DNA of 64,000 nt from assembly GCF_014850955.1 (NCBI RefSeq), contig NZ_JACXSS010000001.1, positions 4,154,001 to 4,218,000 on the forward strand, given 5' to 3'. The notes beneath the pieces were generated by a model. It was given only the letters and a program-made list of their open reading frames with translations. It ran no database searches and was not told where the DNA came from. Of this stretch, positions 53,570 to 62,239 are shown piece after piece. The DNA is from Methylomonas albis (GTDB taxonomy: Bacteria > Pseudomonadota > Gammaproteobacteria > Methylococcales > Methylomonadaceae). Position numbers and translations under genes: made by a program. Numbering within the stretch: position 1 is the first letter of the stretch; the number at the start of each line of letters is the position of its first letter.

Positions 53570-53614
53570 AGAGGATCGCTGCAGTGGATAACTACAACGA
53601 AAGAGGTATCCCAT

Positions 53615-54427
53615 ATGAGCAACACAACAGCTGAGCTCGAAGAGCTCCTTATGCAGCGATCGCTGGACGACTCGCAGCTTCTGGCAGCAATAGAGGAAGC
53701 GGAAGACTTCCGGATCCTGCCGGATGCAACGGTAATCAAGATCGGCGGGCAGAGCGTCATCGATCGTGGCCGCTCGGCTGTCTATCCGCTGGTGGATGAG
53801 ATCGTCTCCGCCCGCAAAGAACACAAGCTGCTTATTGGGACCGGTGCTGGCACCCGCGCCAGACACCTCTATTCGATCGCGGCGGGGCTAAACCTGCCGG
53901 CGGGCGTGCTCTCGCAGCTCGGAGATTCGGTTGCCGATCAGAACGCCGCGATGCTCGGACAACTGCTCGCGAAGTACGGTATCTCGTCGGTCAGCAGCGC
54001 CGGACTCTCGGCGGTACCGCTCTACCTCGCCGAGGTGCACGCCGTCGTTTTCAGTGGCATGCCGCCCTACAGTCTCTGGATGCGCTCTCCCGCCGACGGC
54101 GTCATCCCACCTTACCGCACCGACGCCGGCTGTTTCCTGGTTGCCGAGCAATTCGGCTGCAAGGCGATGATCTATGTGAAGGACGAGGATGGCCTCTACA
54201 CCGCGAATCCGAAAACCTCGAAAAACGCCACCCTCATCCCCAAGATCTCGGTAGATGAGATGAAGGCGCAGGGACTACATGACTCGATCCTAGAGTTCCC
54301 GATGCTCGACCTGCTCAAGGCGGCTCGTCACGTCCGGCAGGTTCAGGTCGTGAACGGTCTTGTCCCCGGCAACCTGACGCGCGCACTAGCAGGCGAGCAC
54401 GTCGGCACTATCATCACCGCGAACTGA
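53615..54427 (+). CDS. mosB: Molybdenum storage protein beta subunit
   Basis: 270 residues, very close to Azotobacter MoSto beta as I recall it: the N-terminal [62 protein letters not shown] and the final [14 protein letters not shown] are all of that protein. MoSto is an amino-acid-kinase-fold heterohexamer (alpha3beta3) that stores about a hundred Mo or W atoms as polyoxometalate clusters with ATP use, in the cytoplasm. AAAGAGG lies upstream of ATG 53615. Codon use (CTC, GTC, ATC, CGC) is visibly more G+C-rich than in neighbouring genes, a sign of transfer. mosA follows after 11 bp. Confidence 0.95.
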   Translation: MSNTTAELEELLMQRSLDDSQLLAAIEEAEDFRILPDATVIKIGGQSVIDRGRSAVYPLVDEIVSARKEHKLLIGTGAGTRARHLYSIAAGLNLPAGVLSQLGDSVADQNAAMLGQLLAKYGISSVSSAGLSAVPLYLAEVHAVVFSGMPPYSLWMRSPADGVIPPYRTDAGCFLVAEQFGCKAMIYVKDEDGLYTANPKTSKNATLIPKISVDEMKAQGLHDSILEFPMLDLLKAARHVRQVQVVNGLVPGNLTRALAGEHVGTIITAN

Positions 54428-54438
54428 GGGCCACTGCC

Positions 54439-55272
54439 ATGACGGACACCACCAATACCATCAAGCACGTCGCTTCGCCGCTCGCGCGTCAGACCCTCCT
54501 CGACGGCGAGCTTACCCGCCCCGTGGCAGGTGTGCGGCCAATCCGAATCCTCCCCTGGCTGCAAGTCGTGAAGATTGGCGGCCGCTCCATCATGGATCGC
54601 GGCGCCGATGCCATCCTCCCGATCGTGGACGAGATCCGCAAGATCCTCCCCGAGCACCGTCTGCTGATTCTGACTGGTGCCGGCGTCCGCGCCCGCCACA
54701 TCTACAGCGTCGGTCTCGACCTCGGCCTGCCGGTCGGGTCGCTCGCCCCGCTCGCCGCCAGCGAGGCTGGTCAGAACGGCCATATCCTGGCGTCGCTGCT
54801 CGCGCCGGAGGGTGTCTCCTACGTCGAGCACTCCACACTGGCAAACCAACTCGCGATCCATCTAACCGCAGCCCGTGCGGTCGTGGGAAGCGGCTTCCCG
54901 CCATACCACCACCACGAGTTTCCAGGCTCGCGCATTCCTCCGCACCGGGCTGACACAGGTGCGTTCCTGCTCGCCGACGCGCTCGGTGCTGCAGGCCTAA
55001 CGATCGTGGAGGACGTGGATGGTGTATACACCACCGACCCCAGAGGCCCTGGAGGTGAAACAGCGCAGTTGCATCGGGAAACCAATGCCGCCGACCTCAT
55101 CAAGCAGCAAGGCACACTGCCAATCGACCGAGCCCTCCTCGAAGTGATGGCGAACGCACGTCACCTCGATCACGTACAGGTCGTGAACGGCCTGGTACCG
55201 GGCCGGCTCACCGCTGCGCTGCGCGGTGAGCACGTCGGGACGATCATCCACACTGGCGGGCAACCGGCCTGA
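54439..55272 (+). CDS. mosA: Molybdenum storage protein alpha subunit
   Basis: 277 residues. [20 protein letters not shown] (phosphate-binding glycine loop), [40 protein letters not shown] and the terminal [10 protein letters not shown] are the MoSto alpha features. His141 (LAIHLTA) and His157 in the PPYHHHE segment correspond, allowing for one inserted residue, to the alpha His140/His156 that I recall as polyoxomolybdate ligands. With mosB it would build the storage cage and release molybdate by pH-dependent loss. Both genes lie between the split repeat array and a TonB receptor relic, far from the nif block, and share G+C-rich codon use. Confidence 0.95.
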   Translation: MTDTTNTIKHVASPLARQTLLDGELTRPVAGVRPIRILPWLQVVKIGGRSIMDRGADAILPIVDEIRKILPEHRLLILTGAGVRARHIYSVGLDLGLPVGSLAPLAASEAGQNGHILASLLAPEGVSYVEHSTLANQLAIHLTAARAVVGSGFPPYHHHEFPGSRIPPHRADTGAFLLADALGAAGLTIVEDVDGVYTTDPRGPGGETAQLHRETNAADLIKQQGTLPIDRALLEVMANARHLDHVQVVNGLVPGRLTAALRGEHVGTIIHTGGQPA

Positions 55273-55299
55273 GTAGACACACCCAGGACACATAGCTTA

Positions 55300-55325
55300 A
55301 GCTGCTGAGGGCGATCCCAGCAGCT
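55300..55325 (+). terminator. Hairpin after mosA
   Basis: AGCTGCTG-A-GGG (55300-55311) pairs with CCC-AGCAGCT (55316-55325) across a CGAT loop with one bulged A, 28 bp after the mosA stop. No clear T-run follows. Confidence 0.5.
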
Positions 55326-55794
55326 GCACCGCTGGGTTTGCTGCTTCCACGCAGATGGCTTGTAAGAGCCCGCCGAAGTGATCATCGTGGCGAAATACCC
55401 GCTAAGGTGCCTGCCTGAGAGGTTCTTGACCAGCTCAAAATTGCACCTGTGCGCGATTCCTAGGGGGCATCTTTGATACAGCATTGCACCAAAGACTTTC
55501 GCCTCAGCCAATTCATGACACACTAACGGCTTGTAATCGAAACTTTCCAGCTCCCATCCGTGCGCGGTTCGATTCAAATTAATCCAATATGGATGTGCCC
55601 TTAATTTGTACAAAAACCGACAGGAAGTTGACGGACGGCAAGCAGCAAGCCGAACGTCTCTTCAGGGTCGATAACGATCATTTACTATCGATTCATAAAC
55701 AAATCAAATAGCGCGCAATTGGCTTGACAAACAGACCTCCGACTCGGGCTCTCAGACGCCGAGTACCAATCGGCTTTTTCATTCTCTGAGAACG
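55326..55794. other. Intergenic region between mosA and the TonB receptor relic
   Basis: No convincing gene. A minus-strand frame extends from 55613 into mosA antisense; its upstream part reads rather smoothly (HPYWINLNRTAHGWELESF) but it has no ribosome site and most of its length mirrors mosA. The junction between acquired and native DNA should lie within this stretch. Confidence 0.4.
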
Positions 55795-55983
55795 CGCGAT
55801 TACCTATGGAATTTCCGTTACTAATTCGCCAAAGCCTATCGCTTTACGGTTGCAGAGGTCTTATCACCAGAAAAAAACACTGCGTCAGCGGTTATCGAAA
55901 ATATCCTGGTTCAGTATATCCAGGAAGAAAATAACCCATTAGCACAACGCACCTATTACGTCAGTCTATCGTTAAAATACTGA
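55795..55983 (+). pseudogene. Deleted TonB-dependent receptor relic
   Basis: In one frame this reads WNFRY-stop-FAKAYRFTVAEVL, then after about 25 residues ENNPLAQRTYYVSLSLKY and TGA at 55981-55983. The first piece matches the NWxFRYSF-x-(R/K)AYRFP-(V/I) segment in the middle of both intact receptors (10211 and 13533 genes); the last piece is nearly identical to the C terminus of receptor B. About 200 residues between them are missing and the Ser codon of RYSF is a TAA. It is thus a third receptor gene of the same family, gutted by 5' loss, an internal deletion and a nonsense change. It directly precedes an ABC transporter operon, which it probably once headed. Confidence 0.85.
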
Positions 55984-56056
55984 GCCAGCCGAAAGCGACG
56001 GCGGCGCATCGACGCTGACCGTCGCGAATTATTAGCCCCTAACCCAAGTATCCTTT

Positions 56057-56782
56057 ATGAACTCTGAGTCCCCCGTATTGGCCGCACTAAACCTGGTTGT
56101 CGAGTACCGACAACATCGCGCGGTCGACAATTTGAATTTGCACATCCCTAAGGGCTGCGTGTATGCACTGCTGGGTGGCAATGGTGCCGGCAAGTCCACG
56201 ACCATCAGCACGTTTTTGACCTTCAACCAGCCCAGTAGCGGGCAGGTGCTGATCGAGGGCGAATCACCGCATACCAATGCCGATCTGGTGCGCTCTAAAC
56301 TGGCCTATCTGCCGGAAAACGTCGCGCTTTACGAGGTGATGAGCGGCCTGGAAAACCTGAGTTATTTCTGCACGCTGGCGAATATTCGTTTGCATGACGA
56401 GCAAGCCCGTAACTTGTTATTGGACAGCGGCCTGCAAGCCGATGCCCACGACAAACGGGTGGCGGCTTATTCCAAGGGTATGCGCCAAAAAGTGGGCTTG
56501 GCCATCGCCTCGGCGAAGCAGGCCAAAGCCATGTTGCTGGACGAACCCACCTCAGGCCTGGATCCCAGCGCCGCCAACGACTTTGCGCAACGCATCCGCG
56601 CCGCCGCCGATCAAGGCATGGCGGTGTTGATGGCCACTCACGATTTGTTCAACGCCAAGCAAGTCGCCGACCGCATCGGTATCATGAAAAACGGCCGGCT
56701 GGTGGAAGAATTCGACGCCCACACCGTGCAACACGACGAACTGGAGCAAAAATATCTGGCGCATGCACGGGGGCTAGCATGA
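56057..56782 (+). CDS. ABC transporter ATPase
   Basis: 241 residues with Walker A GGNGAGKST, signature YSKGMRQKVGLA (a CcmA/NatA-type variant of LSGGQ) and Walker B AMLLDEPTSGLDP, then the H-loop ATHDL. It belongs to the ATPases that pair with ABC-2 permeases. First intact gene of a three-gene operon; ATG overlap (ATGA) with the first permease gene. The relic of a TonB receptor lies 73 bp upstream, suggesting that the system handles a ligand that the receptor brought in, or exports something related. Confidence 0.93.
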   Translation: MNSESPVLAALNLVVEYRQHRAVDNLNLHIPKGCVYALLGGNGAGKSTTISTFLTFNQPSSGQVLIEGESPHTNADLVRSKLAYLPENVALYEVMSGLENLSYFCTLANIRLHDEQARNLLLDSGLQADAHDKRVAAYSKGMRQKVGLAIASAKQAKAMLLDEPTSGLDPSAANDFAQRIRAAADQGMAVLMATHDLFNAKQVADRIGIMKNGRLVEEFDAHTVQHDELEQKYLAHARGLA

Positions 56783-58191
56783 TCAAGACCATCATCCGCA
56801 AAGAATTTCTCGCCACGCTCCGCGACGGCCGCTTGCTGACCTTAGGGATTGCTCTATTGCTATTGTTTGTCGGCTTCTTCCTGGCGTCAGCCTACGAGTT
56901 GCAACAATTGCGCGCGGAAAAGCACCGCGTAGGCACCACCGCCAAAGAACAATGGAATACGCAGAGCGTGAAAAACCCGCACGCCGCCGCGCATTACGGC
57001 ATCTACGTGTTTAAGCCGGACACGCCGGTGGCGGCGCTGGATCCGGGCTTGCGGCCGTATATCGGCCAGTCTTTATGGCTGGAACCGCATAAACGCAACC
57101 TGACCCGCTTCAGCCCGGCGGCGGATCAAGTGCTGGCCGGCCGCTTTGACCAAGCCACGACCAGTTTTGTGTTAACCGCCTTATTACCGCTCTTGATCGT
57201 GGCCTTGACCTTTAACTCAGTCAGCCAGGAACGCGAATCCGGCACCTTGCGGATGTTGCACAGTTTGGGGGTGAACGCCGGCCAATTGTTATTCGGCAAA
57301 TTGCTGGGCTTGCTGAGCGCGTTTGCCCTGGTCTTGGCGCCGGCGCTGTTGGTAGCTGCCGTGGTACTGCTGGGCAACTTCGCGTTTACCCTGGATGACG
57401 TGCTGCGCCTGCTGGTGTTACTGGTGTTGTTAAATCTGTATTACGGCATCTTCGCCGCAGTCGCCATCGCTGCGTCCGCGTCTTTCAACACCAGCCGCAC
57501 GGCCTTGTTTTGCCTGCTGGGCTTTTGGTTAGCCAGCGTGTTTATCGCCCCGCGCCTGGGAGCCGTGGCTGCGGAAATGCTGGCGCCCAACCCCAGCGCC
57601 AGCGAGTTCTGGCGTGAGATCAAGGACGACATCGACCACGGTCTGGAACACGACGGCGATCATGAGCAACGCGCCAAGGCCTTCGAAGCGCAAGTCTTAG
57701 CGCAGTACGGGGTGACGCGAAAAGAAGATTTGCCGGTCGGTTTCGTGTCCTTAAATCGCCAGCACAACGATGCCTATTCCGTTAAGGTGCACGCCTTGCA
57801 TTTCGATGCCTTGCGCGACAACTTTGTCGCACAACAACACTTAAGCCATCTGGCTTCCTGGCTAGGCCCCAGTCTGGCGCTGCGCTCCTTGTCCATGACC
57901 TTGGCCGGTATGGATTTGGCGCATCAACGCCATTTTGAAGACGCGGCAGAGCAATATCGGCGCTATTTTATCAACCTGACCGAAGACTGGGACCGCGAAC
58001 GCAGCCGCGGCACGGAGCGCAAGGCCACCGGCGCAGAAGCCGATTGGCGCAGCGTGGCGGACTTTAGCTATCAAGCCCCGGACATCGGCTTTGCCTTACA
58101 GGCCGCCGAGCTGGATCTATTGGTTTTATTGCTGTGGCTGAGCTTATCGGTCGGCTTGTTGAGTCTTTCCGCACGGAGACTGGTGCCATGA
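56779..58191 (+). CDS. ABC-2 permease, DUF3526-like (first)
   Basis: 470 residues. An N-terminal helix (about 20-42), a periplasmic loop with KPDTPVAALDPGLRPYIGQS, then helices near 128-150, 170-200, 207-232 and 235-257, another large periplasmic domain (270-430) and a last helix (about 440-460). TLRMLHSLGVNAGQLLFGK is the coupling region between helices, and the layout with two soluble loops is that of DUF3526-type ABC-2 permeases. It overlaps the ATPase gene and the following permease gene by 4 bp each, giving a tightly coupled operon. Substrate unknown. Confidence 0.85.
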   Translation: MIKTIIRKEFLATLRDGRLLTLGIALLLLFVGFFLASAYELQQLRAEKHRVGTTAKEQWNTQSVKNPHAAAHYGIYVFKPDTPVAALDPGLRPYIGQSLWLEPHKRNLTRFSPAADQVLAGRFDQATTSFVLTALLPLLIVALTFNSVSQERESGTLRMLHSLGVNAGQLLFGKLLGLLSAFALVLAPALLVAAVVLLGNFAFTLDDVLRLLVLLVLLNLYYGIFAAVAIAASASFNTSRTALFCLLGFWLASVFIAPRLGAVAAEMLAPNPSASEFWREIKDDIDHGLEHDGDHEQRAKAFEAQVLAQYGVTRKEDLPVGFVSLNRQHNDAYSVKVHALHFDALRDNFVAQQHLSHLASWLGPSLALRSLSMTLAGMDLAHQRHFEDAAEQYRRYFINLTEDWDRERSRGTERKATGAEADWRSVADFSYQAPDIGFALQAAELDLLVLLLWLSLSVGLLSLSARRLVP

Positions 58192-59573
58192 TGCAACTAA
58201 TCGCCATCGAATGGCTGCGTTTTAAACGCAACCGCTTAAACCTGTGGGTGACAGGACTATTTCTGCTGGTGATGCTGGGTAGCGCCGTCTGGTCGGGTTT
58301 GGCTGCGCGCGAATTCCGTCAACACGGCACGGCAGCGCCGCAGACCGTCAACGCCATGTCCAATCAAGCAGAGATGCACGATGCGCCGAAAGCGACCGAC
58401 AATGCGCCTAAAGCCAGTGTTTTTTCCGCCAGCGCCGCCGCAGCACCATTGCGGCTGCCGGCCTTGGGTGGTTTGGCCCTGAGTGTTCGACAACTGGATT
58501 TTTTAAGTACCGGCATCAAGATCTCCACTCGGAGCCGCCACACCGACGGTCGCAATAGTGATCAATTGTTCAACCCGATGCTGCATGAATTGGGCATGCT
58601 GGATTTTGCCACCGTGTTCGCGCTGCTGACGCCGCTGATGGTGATTGCCTTGAGCTACGGACTGGTGCAGGAAGACCGGGAGAGCGGGGTCTGGCGTTTG
58701 GTCTGCACGCAAATGTCAGCGCCCTGGCGCTTGGTATGTGCGGCGCTGGACGTGCGGTATAGCGTGGTGGTATTGGCGGTTTTCAGCAGTTCGCTGTTGG
58801 CGCTATGGCTGGATCCGGCATTCAGCCTGGAAACGCTGGTTTATTGGCTGGCGTTCGCCGGTCTGTACACTCTAGTGTGGTTTTGTATCGCCGGCTTGTT
58901 CCTGCTGCTGCCCTTCTCTTCAGGGGCGGCGGCCATCGGCATGCTGGGGGTGTGGTTGGTTTTAACCTTCGCCAGTCCGGCGCTGCTGGGGTGGGCCGCT
59001 GATCAGCATGCGCCTATGCCATCCAGGTTGGATAGCATCATCGCCGTCCGCCAGTTTCAGGAACAAAACAATCAACAACGCCAAGCGCTAATGGCGCAGT
59101 GGTATAGCAATCATCCCGATCTGCAGCTGCCGCAAACCGGCAAAGAGTTACCGCGCGAAATCGCCGGTTTGCCGGCCGGTTTGGTTCTGGATCAACAGAT
59201 CAGACCGGTGATGTACCGCTTCGACAGCGCCCGCCAAGCGCAATTCGAGTTTTTGGAAGCGTGGTCCTGGCTGTCGCCGGCGCTGGCGGCCGTGCAAATG
59301 GCGGATAGGCTGGCCGGTATCGACGCGCCGCGCTATGCCGAATATATTCAGGCGGTCAATAATTTTGAAGATCAATGGCGCGACTATTTCGTACCGAAGA
59401 TTATGAGCGATAGCGCTTGGAGCGATGAGCTCAGTCACGACCAACCGCGCTTTGCCTTTACGTATCCGGCAAATCCGGCGGCATGTCTAAACTTGATTGC
59501 CGGACAAGCGGCACTGGCGTTGCTATTGTTGGCGATACTCTTCGGCTCACGACGGCGCTTTGCCAAAGCCTGA
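58188..59573 (+). CDS. ABC-2 permease, DUF3526-like (second)
   Basis: 461 residues from ATG 58188, overlapping the previous stop by 4 bp. The domain order repeats that of the first permease: N-terminal helix (about 20-38), periplasmic loop, LLTPLMVIALSYGLVQEDRESGVWRLV as the core helix pair, more helices around 190-270, a periplasmic domain with FDSARQAQFEFLEAW, and a terminal helix (LLLLAILFGSRRR). The two permeases are paralogues and would form the membrane channel as a heterodimer. An 18-codon upstream extension lies in the first permease gene and is rejected. Confidence 0.85.
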   Translation: MMQLIAIEWLRFKRNRLNLWVTGLFLLVMLGSAVWSGLAAREFRQHGTAAPQTVNAMSNQAEMHDAPKATDNAPKASVFSASAAAAPLRLPALGGLALSVRQLDFLSTGIKISTRSRHTDGRNSDQLFNPMLHELGMLDFATVFALLTPLMVIALSYGLVQEDRESGVWRLVCTQMSAPWRLVCAALDVRYSVVVLAVFSSSLLALWLDPAFSLETLVYWLAFAGLYTLVWFCIAGLFLLLPFSSGAAAIGMLGVWLVLTFASPALLGWAADQHAPMPSRLDSIIAVRQFQEQNNQQRQALMAQWYSNHPDLQLPQTGKELPREIAGLPAGLVLDQQIRPVMYRFDSARQAQFEFLEAWSWLSPALAAVQMADRLAGIDAPRYAEYIQAVNNFEDQWRDYFVPKIMSDSAWSDELSHDQPRFAFTYPANPAACLNLIAGQAALALLLLAILFGSRRRFAKA

Positions 59574-59635
59574 CGACGCTATTTGATTAAAAGACGTCCT
59601 GGACGACGTTAGTCGTCCGGGTCGGCTGCGCAACA

Positions 59636-59845
59636 TCAAGCCACTATATTTCTGACGCATTGCCTGGCAAAAACATTGATAGGCACGCTGCTGCTTAAAT
59701 AGCGGTTGAACAATTCATTAATGGTAAGCGGATTGAGGTATACATAAATGCCGCAACCGGTAATGGCGATAAACTGCCTGCTTAAAGTTTCGATAAACAC
59801 GATACGCAGTGTACTGATTTCGTTGACTTCATTGCTTGTTTCCAT
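59636..59845 (-). CDS. Small hypothetical protein
   Basis: 69 residues, no signal peptide, with alternating hydrophobic and polar segments (LRIVFIETLSRQFIAITGCG, NPLTINELFNRYL) that look like a small folded protein. GGGAGAA sits 4 nt before the ATG, a good ribosome site, which is the main reason to accept it. No family recognised. It is convergent with the ABC operon and divergent from ilvE. Confidence 0.5.
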   Translation of the reverse strand: METSNEVNEISTLRIVFIETLSRQFIAITGCGIYVYLNPLTINELFNRYLSSSVPINVFARQCVRNIVA

Positions 59846-60229
59846 GACGTTCTCCCGAATATGCCGATTTGACTAATATATCTTGAGCATAAGTAACGCC
59901 AATTAACAAAAGCCTTTACAAATCATAGTGGTATGATTTTTTCTAAACTTAGGCAACTTCTAAAAATTGACGCTGAGTTTAAGTTATCGCAAACAGCGCT
60001 TGCCGTCGGTAGCCTATGCCACGAGGAATCAGTGAATTATTTCACCGGTGCCCGAAAAACGGTTAGCGCTCATACACCCAATCACTCACAAGCTGCCAAA
60101 CTCATTCTCACGCCAAAATCAAGACTTCTGCGCAGCCGGTATTGCCGGAGAGCGCTTTATAGTACAATTTCCGCCAATTTTTAGCCGATGCGGCGCAGCA
60201 ATAATCACTAAACAACACAGGTTCAGATA
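59846..60229. other. Intergenic region before ilvE
   Basis: About 380 bp. A frame of 83 codons at 59933-60184 is low in protein character and lacks a ribosome site. No attenuator-type Leu/Ile/Val-rich leader peptide or terminator hairpin was recognised. The ilvE start is preceded by ACAGGTTCAGATA, a weak site. Confidence 0.35.
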
Positions 60230-61156
60230 ATGGCAACGATGGATGATAGAGACGGGTTGATTTGGCTAGACGGAAAATGGGTTGATTGGCGCGACGCCAA
60301 GGTCCACGTCTTGACTCACACCTTGCACTACGGCTGCGGCGTCTTTGAAGGTCTGCGCGCATATAAAACCGACAACGGCACCGCGATTTTCAAACTAGCC
60401 GAGCACACCGACCGTCTGTTCCGCTCCGCGCATATCATGAACATGAAAATGCCGTTCTCTAAAGACGAGATCAACCAGGCGCATCGCGACGCGGTCGCCA
60501 AAAACAACCTGGACAGCGCTTACATCCGTAGCATGGTGTTCTTTGGCTCAGAAGGCATGGGCCTGCGCGCCGACAACCTGAAAGTACATGTCATGGTCGC
60601 GGCTTGGACCTGGGGCGCGTATCTGGGCGCGGAAAACATGGAAAAAGGCATCCGCATCCGCACCTCGTCTTACACTCGCAACCACGTCAATAGCACGATG
60701 TGTAAAGCCAAGGCCAACGGCAACTACATCAACTCCATCCTGGCCCTGCAAGAAGCTTTGTCCACCGGTTATGACGAAGCCTTGCTATTGGACCACGAAG
60801 GTTTCTGCGCAGAAGGCAGCGGCGAGAACCTGTTCATTGTCCGCAACGGCAAAATTTATACCCCGGAAACGACATCGGCTTTGGAAGGTATCACTCGCGA
60901 TACCTTGATGACTATTGCCCGCGAACAAGGCTATGAAGTGATCGAAAAACGTATCACCCGCGACGAAGTTTATGTGGCCGACGAAGCCTTCTTTACCGGC
61001 TCCGCCGCTGAAGTCACACCGATTCGCCAATACGACAACCGTGACATCGGTGCCGGCAGCCGCGGACCCGTCACCGAAAAACTGCAAGCCTTGTATTTTG
61101 ACTACGTTCAAGGCCGCCGCGCTGACCATAAGGAATGGTTGACCCTCGTTTCTTAA
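60230..61156 (+). CDS. ilvE: Branched-chain amino acid aminotransferase
   Basis: 308 residues of the fold-type IV PLP aminotransferases. LHYGCGVFEGLRAY at residues 32-45, RSMVFFGSEGMGL, the Schiff-base Lys161 in KAKANGNYINSI and EGSGENLFIVRNG with EGITRDTLM are the IlvE signatures. It catalyses the last step in leucine, isoleucine and valine synthesis, using glutamate. A heptosyltransferase gene starts directly at the stop codon, so they are co-transcribed. Confidence 0.95.
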   Translation: MATMDDRDGLIWLDGKWVDWRDAKVHVLTHTLHYGCGVFEGLRAYKTDNGTAIFKLAEHTDRLFRSAHIMNMKMPFSKDEINQAHRDAVAKNNLDSAYIRSMVFFGSEGMGLRADNLKVHVMVAAWTWGAYLGAENMEKGIRIRTSSYTRNHVNSTMCKAKANGNYINSILALQEALSTGYDEALLLDHEGFCAEGSGENLFIVRNGKIYTPETTSALEGITRDTLMTIAREQGYEVIEKRITRDEVYVADEAFFTGSAAEVTPIRQYDNRDIGAGSRGPVTEKLQALYFDYVQGRRADHKEWLTLVS

Positions 61157-62236
61157 GTGTCAGCGCAGCCTTATAAAATCCTGGTCGTCGGCCCATCCTG
61201 GGTCGGCGACATGGTGATGGCGCAAAGCCTGTTCATCACCCTCAAGCAACAACACCACGATTGCCTTATCGACGTGCTGGCCCCGGCTTGGTCACTGGCC
61301 CTGCTGGAGCGCATGCCGGAAGTACGGCAGGGTATCGCCATGCCGCTTGGTCACGGGCAATTTGATTTGCGCGGCCGTATCCGTATTGGCCGGCAACTGC
61401 AAAGCCATCATTACGATCAAGCAATTGTGCTGCCCAACTCCTGGAAGTCGGCTTTGATTCCATTTTTTGCACACATTCCTAAGCGCACCGGCTTTCTCGG
61501 CGAACTGCGCCGGGGCCTGTTGAACGATGTGCGCAAGCTGGATAAGACCGTGCTAACCATGACCGTGCAGCGCTTCGTGACACTGGGTTTACCGAACGAA
61601 GCGCCTCAGCCGCCAACTTACCAAGTTCCGAAGCTGACGATCACCACCGAACAACAATTAAACGTCTGCAAAAAATTCGAGATTACTGGCGCGGATTTAA
61701 TCGAAATCCCCCACCCCAGCGCCCTGCTTGAGGACTCGGATGAATTGCGCCCTATAGTCAGCAAAATCCTGGCCCTGTGCCCCGGCGCGGAATACGGCCC
61801 TGCCAAACGCTGGCCTTGCGAACATTACGCCGCCGTCGCCCGGCAAAAGGAAGAACAAGGCTGGCAAGTCTGGTTATTCGGTTCCGATAAGGACAAAGCC
61901 GTTGCCGAGCAAATCAATGAATTATCGGGCGGTATTTGCCGCAATTTCGCCGGCATTACCTCGCTGGCCGATGCGGTGGATTTGCTGTCCTTGGCCGATG
62001 CGGTGGTCAGCAACGATTCCGGTCTGATGCATGTCGCGGCCGCACTGGATAAAAAATTAATCGCGGTTTATGGCTCTTCCGACCCCGGCTTTACCCCACC
62101 GCTGCATCCCAAGGCGGAGATACTGGATTTACACCTGGACTGTTCGCCGTGCTTTAAGCGTGAGTGCCCGTTGGGCCATACGCGCTGCTTGACGGAAATC
62201 CGGCCGGAACAGGTGCTGGCGGCGTTGGACGCCTAA
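61157..62236 (+). CDS. waaF: LPS heptosyltransferase II
   Basis: 359 residues from a GTG directly abutting the ilvE stop. ILVVGPSWVGDMVMAQSLF at the N terminus, LCPGAEYGPAKRWP in the middle (UDP/ADP-sugar domain), DLLSLADAVVSNDSGLMHVAAALD and the Cys-rich CSPCFKRECPLGHTRCL near the end are the WaaF pattern of GT9. It adds the second heptose to the inner core of lipopolysaccharide on the cytoplasmic face of the inner membrane. waaC follows after 3 bp. Confidence 0.95.
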   Translation: MSAQPYKILVVGPSWVGDMVMAQSLFITLKQQHHDCLIDVLAPAWSLALLERMPEVRQGIAMPLGHGQFDLRGRIRIGRQLQSHHYDQAIVLPNSWKSALIPFFAHIPKRTGFLGELRRGLLNDVRKLDKTVLTMTVQRFVTLGLPNEAPQPPTYQVPKLTITTEQQLNVCKKFEITGADLIEIPHPSALLEDSDELRPIVSKILALCPGAEYGPAKRWPCEHYAAVARQKEEQGWQVWLFGSDKDKAVAEQINELSGGICRNFAGITSLADAVDLLSLADAVVSNDSGLMHVAAALDKKLIAVYGSSDPGFTPPLHPKAEILDLHLDCSPCFKRECPLGHTRCLTEIRPEQVLAALDA

Positions 62237-62239
62237 GCG

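Larger units (their letters stand above)
53011..53614. other. Leader region of the molybdenum storage operon
   Basis: About 600 bp without a gene. It contains an inverted repeat AACGTCGG/CCGACGTT (53255-53285), a candidate sigma-70 promoter at 53429-53458, and a structured G/C-rich segment at 53544-53569. The 130 bp between promoter and mosB would be a long 5' leader. No sigma-54 GG-N10-GC element with a NifA site was recognised here. Confidence 0.45.

Noticed and set aside
53544-53580. Known Moco or other metal riboswitch
   Set aside because: The segment is structured but I could not match it to a consensus from memory; kept only as an unassigned leader hairpin.
53615-55272. Aspartate or uridylate kinases
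   Set aside because: The amino-acid-kinase fold fits, but the whole-length match to MoSto subunits, including the PPYHHHE segment and the paired gene order, is specific to molybdenum storage.
55170-55613. 147-codon minus-strand frame at the mosA 3' end
   Set aside because: Its C-terminal third is the antisense of mosA and no ribosome site precedes it; its upstream part reads plausibly but cannot be supported.
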